DNA from: Mucilaginibacter tolerans
Lineage (GTDB): Bacteria > Bacteroidota > Bacteroidia > Sphingobacteriales > Sphingobacteriaceae
Direction of reading: 5' to 3'
Assembly (NCBI RefSeq): GCF_030519375.1
Contig: NZ_JAUMKB010000022.1
Coordinates: 1 to 64,000, forward strand
DNA: 64,000 nucleotides
Part shown: positions 58,087-64,000 of the stretch, one piece after another
Layout of the letters: each line of letters opens with the position of its first letter
Position numbering within the stretch: position 1 is the first letter of the stretch
The notes under the pieces: generated by a model
The model's input: the letters and a program-made list of their open reading frames with translations, nothing else
Told to the model about the DNA's origin: nothing
Database searches by the model: none
Program-made: the position numbers and the translations under genes

Positions 58087-60423
58087 TTATCTGTTTTGCT
58101 GATCAGTCGTTTTAGTATCCGGGTTTTCCTCGGCCTTTTTCATATCCTCTAATTGTGCTGAATCAATTTTCGGTGCATTCAAACTGTCTGTTTGCAAACT
58201 GTCAACCTCTATACGTGGCGATGGACAGTTATACTCCTTGTCGATCTTCGTCCACGGTTTCGGGAACGGTCCATAAGTATAGCCCGATTTTGGATCAGCA
58301 TAAACCTTTTCCATAAACCGTGCAAAGATCGGTAACGCCGTGTGTGAACCTTCACCTGTTTCGGAGCTGGTAAAATGCACGCTGCGGTCATCGCAACCAA
58401 CCCAAACACCGGTTACCAGGTCTTTGGTAATGCCCATGTACCAGCCATCAACATATTTTGATGAGGTGCCGGTTTTGCCGCCAATCTGGTTGTTGTCCTT
58501 CTTCCATAAACCCGGATATTCCCACAAAGCTTGCGAAGTACCACCCGGTTCTTCCATGCCACCCCTGAACATATATAACATTAGCCAGGCAGTCTCATCG
58601 CTTAAAACCTTTTCTGTCTTTGGCTTAAATTCAGCCAGTGTATTATTATCCTGATCAGTTATTTTACTTACGAGGATAGGATCAATACGGTTGCCCTTGT
58701 TCAGGAACGTACTATAAGCGCGAACCATTTCATATACCGAGACATCATTCGTTCCTAATGAAACAGACGGAACTGATTTCAACGGGCTTTCGATACCGCA
58801 TTTGTGTGCATACTGCACTATTTTATCCCAGCCAACTTTCTCCGTCACCTGGGCAGTGATCGAGTTGACGGATTTGCCCATGGCCCAGCGTAACGACATA
58901 TCCATGTAGGTAAAATGGAAATCGGCGTTTTGTGGTGCCCACACATCCGGCTTGCCATTATCTGTAAAGTTGATGGATACCGGCTTGTCGGTAAATTTAT
59001 CGCATGGCGTAAAACCATTATCCAAAGCAGTTACATATGCAAAAGGCTTAAATGTGGACCCTGCCTGACGTTTAGACTGGTTTACGTGGTCGTAGTTAAA
59101 GTAACGGTGGTTGATACCGCCAACCCATACCTTTATCTTCCCGGTCGATGGCTCGATTGTCATCATACCGGTATTCAATATTTTAGCGTAGTATTTTATG
59201 GAGTCGACACTTGAAAATAACGTATCCCGGTCACCACTCCACGAGAAGACGGTCATCTTCCTTTTCTTTTGAAAGTATTGATTTATCTGGATGGTATCGC
59301 CATGATATTTCTGTTGAAGCAGCTTGTAAATGGGCAAACGCTGTTCATTCTTTAGTATAAAATCAGAAATGATATTTCCATCCAGATCACGCCATGGTGT
59401 TTTATTTCCCCACAGATTATAAAAGCGCTTCTGAAGCATCTTCATCTTTTCTTCTACTGCTTCTTCTGCATATTGTTGCAGGCGCGAATCAATAGTAGTA
59501 TAAATTTTCAGGCCGTCCTCATACAGGTTATAGCCATTATCCTTGCACCATTTATCCAGCCATTTTTCTACAGCACGGCGAATGTAGGAATCGCCCTGCC
59601 ATTCGTTATCGATATAACTCAGGTTGAGGTTTAAAGGCTGTTTTACATCCTTATCATATTCTGCTTTGGTGATGTACTGATATTTCTCCATCTGGCTCAG
59701 TACCGTGTTGCGCCTTTCTAAGCTCTTTTCCGGGTTTCTTATCGGGTTATAAGTCGATGTTGCTTTAAGCATTCCAATAAGCACCCCTGCCTGTGGAGCT
59801 GTTATTTTATCAGGAGTTACATTAAAGTATTTAAGCGACGCTGCCTGGATACCGAAAGTGTTATTGCCAAACGGAACAGTATTAAAATAAAGGGTCAATA
59901 TATCTTCTTTGCTATAGTTTCGCTCTATCTGGAAGGCTGTGAACCATTCCTTTACTTTAGAAACTATGGTGCGTATAACCGGCACATGACTGGCAAGCCC
60001 CTGCGACTTCTTTTTACGCGTTTCAAACAGGTTCTTGGCCAATTGCTGGGTGATGGTACTGCCGCCACGTTTGTCGCCTTTTGCGGTTGACAGCATACTG
60101 GTGAAGAAAGAATAAAAATCGACGCCGCTATGTTTATAAAAGCGAACGTCTTCGGTAGCGACTAACGCATTCACCAGGCTGGGGGAGATGCTCTTAAAAT
60201 CAACCGGGGTGCGATTTTCTTTTGAGTAACGGCCAATTAACTTGCCATCAGCATAATACACCTCTGACGAGATCGACATCTCAGGGTTTTTTATATCGTG
60301 TATGGTGGGGGAGTAACCAAAAAGCCAGAGGAAGTTTAGTTCAATTGCACAAAAGAAGATGATAATAAAGTAGATAAATACAACGAAGTACCTAAGGAAC
60401 CTGTTTTTTATACGTCTGAACAT
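58087..60423 (-). CDS. Class A penicillin-binding protein (PBP1A)
   Basis: 778 residues. One N-terminal membrane helix is followed by the glycosyltransferase (GT51) domain: ATEDVRFYKHSGVD with the catalytic Glu, GGSTITQQLAKNLF, and ILTLYFNTVPFGNNTFG. The transpeptidase domain has SxxK (AGSTFKPF), SxN (SVNSIT) and KTG (GGKTGTSSKYVDGW). It polymerises and cross-links peptidoglycan in the periplasm. The tail is acidic and Asp/Gln-rich. Confidence 0.94.
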   Translation of the reverse strand: MFRRIKNRFLRYFVVFIYFIIIFFCAIELNFLWLFGYSPTIHDIKNPEMSISSEVYYADGKLIGRYSKENRTPVDFKSISPSLVNALVATEDVRFYKHSGVDFYSFFTSMLSTAKGDKRGGSTITQQLAKNLFETRKKKSQGLASHVPVIRTIVSKVKEWFTAFQIERNYSKEDILTLYFNTVPFGNNTFGIQAASLKYFNVTPDKITAPQAGVLIGMLKATSTYNPIRNPEKSLERRNTVLSQMEKYQYITKAEYDKDVKQPLNLNLSYIDNEWQGDSYIRRAVEKWLDKWCKDNGYNLYEDGLKIYTTIDSRLQQYAEEAVEEKMKMLQKRFYNLWGNKTPWRDLDGNIISDFILKNEQRLPIYKLLQQKYHGDTIQINQYFQKKRKMTVFSWSGDRDTLFSSVDSIKYYAKILNTGMMTIEPSTGKIKVWVGGINHRYFNYDHVNQSKRQAGSTFKPFAYVTALDNGFTPCDKFTDKPVSINFTDNGKPDVWAPQNADFHFTYMDMSLRWAMGKSVNSITAQVTEKVGWDKIVQYAHKCGIESPLKSVPSVSLGTNDVSVYEMVRAYSTFLNKGNRIDPILVSKITDQDNNTLAEFKPKTEKVLSDETAWLMLYMFRGGMEEPGGTSQALWEYPGLWKKDNNQIGGKTGTSSKYVDGWYMGITKDLVTGVWVGCDDRSVHFTSSETGEGSHTALPIFARFMEKVYADPKSGYTYGPFPKPWTKIDKEYNCPSPRIEVDSLQTDSLNAPKIDSAQLEDMKKAEENPDTKTTDQQNR

Positions 60424-60550
60424 TCGGTAAATATGGTAAAATTATGGCTCTAAATTTAATGAGCGTCCGGCAAATATAACTAACGGAAATTAAGAGGTTA
60501 AATTTTACACTAACTTAGTAGAAATACGATTGGATAGATATCATCCTCAT

Positions 60551-61429
60551 ATGAAACAATTCATTAATCAATTTAAAATTACCGAAGGGCGCAACTTCTC
60601 TCTCAAAGACTTTGACACCTCCTTTACTGCCGAATATAAAAAGGAAGATGCAGACAAGGTTTTGCAAGAGTTGATAAGCAAGGCCGTCATCATACAAGAC
60701 GAACTGTATGCCGATAAGCAATCTTCATTGTTGATCATCTTCCAGGCAATGGATGCCGCCGGGAAAGACAGCGCGATAAAACATACCATGTCGGGGTTCA
60801 ACCCGCAGGGGTGCCAGGTATTTAGCTTTAAACAACCCAGCAGCGAGGAATACGCCCATGATTTTTTATGGAGACATTATAAAGCCTTGCCTGAACGCGG
60901 GCACATAGGTATTCATAACCGTTCGCATTATGAGAATGTGCTGATCACCAAAGTGCATCCTGAGCTGGTTTTGAACGAGAATATCCCCGGCATTAAAAAT
61001 GTAAAAGACCTTACCGATGGTTTTTGGGATGATCGTTATCAAAGTATAAGGAACTTTGAAAAGCATTTGCATTATAACGGAACAGTAATTGTGAAATTCT
61101 TTCTGCATGTATCAAGGAAGGAACAAAAAGAACGTTTTATAGAGCGTATCGACGACCCTAAAAAAAACTGGAAATTCTCTGCCACTGATGTTAAAGAAAG
61201 GGCGTTTTGGGACGAGTACATGCACGCCTACGAAAAGGCGATAAAAGAAACCGCCACACCCGAAAACCCCTGGTACGTTATCCCTGCCGATAAAAAGTGG
61301 TTTACCCGCATTGCAATTTCAGAGATCATCCTGCACACCATTGAAGAATTGAAATTAAAATATCCGGTGTTGCCTAAGGCTGAAAAAGACAAGTTGCAGG
61401 AAATAAAGGCTGCTTTGGAAAAGGAATAA
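60551..61429 (+). CDS. Polyphosphate:nucleotide phosphotransferase (PPK2)
   Basis: About 292 residues. The PPK2 domain has Walker A LIIFQAMDAAGKDSAIKHTM, FKQPSSEEYAHDFLWRHYKA, HIGIHNRSHYENVL (Walker B region) and VKFFLHVSRKEQKERFIERI. It transfers phosphate between polyphosphate and nucleotides; the subclass (AMP- or ADP-acting) cannot be fixed by eye. The ATG at 60551 is preferred to a TTG at 60530. It diverges from the PBP1A gene. Confidence 0.9.
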   Translation: MKQFINQFKITEGRNFSLKDFDTSFTAEYKKEDADKVLQELISKAVIIQDELYADKQSSLLIIFQAMDAAGKDSAIKHTMSGFNPQGCQVFSFKQPSSEEYAHDFLWRHYKALPERGHIGIHNRSHYENVLITKVHPELVLNENIPGIKNVKDLTDGFWDDRYQSIRNFEKHLHYNGTVIVKFFLHVSRKEQKERFIERIDDPKKNWKFSATDVKERAFWDEYMHAYEKAIKETATPENPWYVIPADKKWFTRIAISEIILHTIEELKLKYPVLPKAEKDKLQEIKAALEKE

Positions 61430-61446
61430 TTGCAACCCACTTTGCC

Positions 61447-61535
61447 CTTCTGAGCGAGAGCGAAGAATCTATCACTGCATATCTTGAGTACCTGGCAGCT
61501 TCACGGAATAGATGCTTCACTATCGTTCAGCATGA
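61447..61535. repeat. Second REP-like imperfect palindrome
   Basis: Left arm 61447-61472 (starting CTTCTGAGCGAGAGCGAAG) and right arm 61508-61535 (ending CGTTCAGCATGA) are imperfect inverted copies separated by 35 bases. It lies between PPK2 and DUF4870. Its CAGCATGACA end also occurs in the palindrome at 35623-35699. Confidence 0.7.
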
Positions 61536-61570
61536 CAGTTAATCGCAGTTTCTCGCACTTACGGACGGAC

Positions 61571-61600
61571 AAAAAAAGACGCCCTGAATGCAAGGCGTCT
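61571..61600 (-). terminator. Terminator after DUF4870
   Basis: AGACGCC and GGCGTCT pair around ten bases, followed on the minus strand by a T-run (A-run 61571-61577 on plus). Confidence 0.85.
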
Positions 61601-61627
61601 CCGGTATAATAGCATAAATATTTTCAA

Positions 61628-62014
61628 TCAAATACCTGAAAACAGGGTTTGTGCTCTTTCCCCGATAAGCGGGATGGGTTTCTTTTCGCCGTTAACTGCG
61701 CCGATGAAGCCGATAAGCCAGAGAATAATAAATGCCAGCCTGATTATCCATGTTAAGCCATACACGCCAAACCAGCTTCCTGCAAAACCGGTTGAAAAGA
61801 ATATCGCCGCGAAAATCATTCCCAATACCCATGAAACCAGGAATGAAGCAATGTGCAATAATAGCGTTTGCCTTAACTGGTAGCTGCCCAACTCGGTTTT
61901 GTTATTTTGATGCATACCAAAGTAAGCGATCAGCCAGCCAATAATAGTAAGATAACTGATAATACCGACATTTTTCCCATTGTCGGTAGTTGAAATGTTG
62001 TTGTTTGGTTCCAT
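61628..62014 (-). CDS. DUF4870 membrane protein
   Basis: 128 residues with four hydrophobic segments. The N-terminus contains ISYLTIIGWLIAYFGMHQNN and ELGSYQLRQTLLLHI, then the hydrophobic core with a short polar GEKKPIPLIGER end. This matches the DUF4870/Tic20-like small membrane family. Function is unknown. It is a single gene with a terminator behind it. Confidence 0.84.
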   Translation of the reverse strand: MEPNNNISTTDNGKNVGIISYLTIIGWLIAYFGMHQNNKTELGSYQLRQTLLLHIASFLVSWVLGMIFAAIFFSTGFAGSWFGVYGLTWIIRLAFIILWLIGFIGAVNGEKKPIPLIGERAQTLFSGI

Positions 62015-62082
62015 TTGATAATTAGTTATTTAGGTTCGTTTACTTATAGTAAAATTAAACTAATTATCATGAGATATCCAAA

Positions 62083-64000
62083 TTATTCTATCGTTATCTC
62101 ATCGGCCAATATGTAGGATGGCTGTCCTTTACTTTCGTGCCAGTCGGGTAGTGCGCCGTACTGTTTTGCCACCAGTTTAACGTATCTCGCTTTAATATCC
62201 AGGTCGGCTTTAAACTCCTGTGTCTGTGCTTTCAGGTCTTTTATATCAACTTTGGTGTTTACTGTTGACACAAGTTTGAAGTTCTTGTTATCGTCTGACA
62301 CCCAATACTCCACATACTTTGGAAACACGATCCACGAACCCGTATCCTGTATAGTGCCAAGCGATACCGATTTAATATTTTTTGACTGACCCATATCAAC
62401 CACTGCAATCAGATCATTACCCTGGTAACCCTGCCAGTGACCTGTTTTCCAGTTAGACGTGCCTTTCAATCCATCTATCAGGCTTTCGTCGCCCCCGGCT
62501 GCATAATTAGGCAGGTATTTGGTCAGCAATGTTAGTTTAATATCATCCCTTATTTTGTGGAACGTGCCGGCATCAACAAAACTCTGTTTACCATCCTTCA
62601 CAGCAATTGCCTTAACAGTTGTCGTAGCTGATATACTGATGGGTTTGGTATACAGGGTAGAGGAAATGGTTGGCGCTGAACCATCCAGCGTATAATAGAT
62701 TTTTGCATCCTTGTCGAAGCATTTGATGCTCAGATCAAACGGCTTTTTGAAAGTGGGTGAGGTATTTAAAAAGTATGGATTAGAAACGACCAGGTTATCC
62801 GCGATCTTCGATACCGGTTTCTCCAGATCCTGAACAAATAGCTTATTGGCCAGACGCCCTGTATAAACATCAAATTGCCCGCCTTCCTGAATATCCTTAT
62901 CGTCGATATACAGTTTGTTATAAGTCTTCTTGTTCAAAACCATGCCTTGCAAATAAATATTTTGATAGTTGACACCTGAACCTGAATTGCTGATCGTGAA
63001 CTTTTTACCATTCTCCAGATTGATAACTGCTTTATCAAACTGCGGTATACCGATCTGATACGCAGTTTGCCCCGGCTGAATGGTATAAATACCCAACGCA
63101 CTCATCACATACCAGGCCGACATTTGCCCGCAATCCTCATTGCCTGCCAGTCCATCAGGCGAATTGCTGTATTCTTCTTTCAGAATACGGTTAACCCACA
63201 TCTGCGTCTTATCAGGCGAATCAGTGAAATTGTACAAATAGGCCATGTGATGGCTTGGTTCATTTCCATGCGCATACTGCCCGATCAGGCCAGATACATC
63301 ATCCACCTGGTTGCCGCTTAGTTTTAATGTTGTGGTGAATAGTTCATCCAGTTTGGCTTCAAATTTATCCTTGCCACCCATGCGGTTAATCAGCCCTTCC
63401 ACATCCTGTGGTGCCAGGAAGGAGTATTGCCAGGCATTACCTTCTGTGTAATTGTTATTGAGATCAGTCGGGTCAAACGGTTCGTACCAACCACCATCCA
63501 CCCGGCCCTGTATAAAGCCAGTCTGATCGTTAAATAAATTTTTCCAGTATTGAGCGCGCTGGATAAACTCGGCATAATCCTGCGGTTTATTCAGCATTTT
63601 GGCAAATTGGGCAATGCACCAGTCGTCATAAGCATATTCCAGTGTTTTTGATACCGATTCATGCTCGTCATCAGCCAGTACGGCACCATTTTTACGATAG
63701 CTATCCAATCCAAACTGATTACGGTTCACAGCTGCTTTCATTGCCGTTAGCGCTTCTTCGGCATTAAAATCACGTATACCTTTAGCATAAGCGTCTACAA
63801 TTACGGGGATGGAGTGATTGCCCACCATACAGTAAGTCTCATTGGAAGCTAAAGGCCAAATGGGCAGCAAACCGCCCTGCTCATACATCGCAAGGAATGA
63901 TTTGATAAAATCAAGGGTGCGTTTTTTATCGATAATTGTAAACAAAGGGTTCTCGGCGCGATACGTGTCCCATAAAGAGAATACGGTATAGTAGTCAAAC
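62083..64000 (-). CDS. GH92 alpha-mannosidase, partial (5' end outside window)
   Basis: The frame stays open from 62083 to the window edge, at least 638 residues of the C-terminal part. Past the apparent start at 63945 it continues YYTVFSLWDTYRAENPLFTI, a GH92 signature, so the true start lies outside. Catalytic-domain blocks include NYTEGNAWQYSFLAPQDV and YAHGNEPSHHMAYLYNFT, then NPDGLAGNEDCGQMSAWYV-like residues. Two accessory domains follow: a chitobiase C-terminal-like module (YYTLDGSAPTISSTLYTKPI) and a discoidin-like module to the end. It removes alpha-mannose from glycans, acting outside the cytoplasm. Confidence 0.92.
   Translation of the reverse strand, partial: FDYYTVFSLWDTYRAENPLFTIIDKKRTLDFIKSFLAMYEQGGLLPIWPLASNETYCMVGNHSIPVIVDAYAKGIRDFNAEEALTAMKAAVNRNQFGLDSYRKNGAVLADDEHESVSKTLEYAYDDWCIAQFAKMLNKPQDYAEFIQRAQYWKNLFNDQTGFIQGRVDGGWYEPFDPTDLNNNYTEGNAWQYSFLAPQDVEGLINRMGGKDKFEAKLDELFTTTLKLSGNQVDDVSGLIGQYAHGNEPSHHMAYLYNFTDSPDKTQMWVNRILKEEYSNSPDGLAGNEDCGQMSAWYVMSALGIYTIQPGQTAYQIGIPQFDKAVINLENGKKFTISNSGSGVNYQNIYLQGMVLNKKTYNKLYIDDKDIQEGGQFDVYTGRLANKLFVQDLEKPVSKIADNLVVSNPYFLNTSPTFKKPFDLSIKCFDKDAKIYYTLDGSAPTISSTLYTKPISISATTTVKAIAVKDGKQSFVDAGTFHKIRDDIKLTLLTKYLPNYAAGGDESLIDGLKGTSNWKTGHWQGYQGNDLIAVVDMGQSKNIKSVSLGTIQDTGSWIVFPKYVEYWVSDDNKNFKLVSTVNTKVDIKDLKAQTQEFKADLDIKARYVKLVAKQYGALPDWHESKGQPSYILADEITIE

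Noticed and set aside
1..64000. CRISPR array, rRNA, tRNA, prophage or insertion sequence
   Set aside because: I saw no regularly spaced direct repeats with unique spacers, no tRNA-like cloverleaf with a GTTCRA loop, no rRNA stretch and no transposase. A covariance-model scan was not possible, so a small RNA could be missed.

Overview
The window looks like a chromosomal segment of a Bacteroidota bacterium of the family Sphingobacteriaceae (Mucilaginibacter/Pedobacter type). The reasons are a serine palmitoyltransferase very like the Sphingobacterium enzyme, DUF4382, DUF5686, DUF4833, YXWGXW and DUF4870 proteins, a TlpA/DUF4369 lipoprotein, GH92, citrulline hydrolase CtlX, and promoter -7 boxes of the form TAnnTTTG instead of sigma70 sites. 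The genus is an inference from remembered family features; no search was run. I see no rRNA, tRNA, CRISPR array, prophage or intact insertion sequence.

Layout. 0-8.9 kb: DUF4382 lipoprotein, Dabb protein, a GMC oxidoreductase with a Tat-exported small subunit and a NagX-like membrane protein, a DEAD-box protein that has lost key motifs, DUF1456 + TruC, a CAP-domain protein, and a TPR protein whose membrane anchor is split off by a frameshift at a run of nine A. 8.9-19.1 kb: a minus-strand island that reads as a sphingolipid and inositol-lipid pathway: serine palmitoyltransferase, GNAT-like putative ceramide synthase, myo-inositol-phosphate synthase, PgpA-like phosphatase, DUF5686 outer-membrane protein, CDP-alcohol phosphatidyltransferase, DUF4833 protein, FA2H-like hydroxylase and an AUR1-like PAP2 protein. 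19.5-25.2 kb: a TolC/MFP/RND efflux operon. 25.5-32.3 kb: a beta-barrel protein, an aminotransferase, a CDF-Nudix-bioA-ferritin-like operon, and a GLPGLI/DUF4412-like protein. 31.7-35.6 kb: a comEC remnant, a MerR regulator and alaS.

35.7-48.6 kb: an M56/TonB hybrid, gatB, a TlpA-like thioredoxin, an OmpR-type response regulator, a Lys/Ala-rich protein, an RluA-type pseudouridine synthase, an exported methyltransferase, then four arginine genes (arginine decarboxylase, CtlX, arginine deiminase, argS). 48.6-64 kb: YXWGXW lipoprotein, 3-hydroxyacyl-CoA dehydrogenase, bioD-bioF, Spy-like protein, an XRE/S24 repressor divergent from a degenerate GIY-YIG protein, msrB, fasciclin, a large metallopeptidase/propeller/barrel protein, a class A PBP, PPK2, DUF4870 and a GH92 enzyme cut by the window edge.

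How the genes fit together. The lipid island plausibly makes inositol phosphorylceramide. SPT and the acyltransferase build the ceramide, the FA2H-like protein hydroxylates the acyl chain, MIPS + CDP-alcohol transferase + PgpA-like phosphatase build phosphatidylinositol, and the AUR1-like protein transfers the headgroup. The arginine block can turn arginine into agmatine, or into citrulline and then ornithine. Late biotin genes are split (bioA at 29 kb, bioDF at 50 kb). The most unusual signals are the A9 frameshift, the (CTCAAAT)4 repeat inside bioA, the comEC remnant, the motif-less DEAD-box protein, the S24/GIY-YIG pair with symmetric sites between them, and short-motif inverted repeats in several intergenic gaps.
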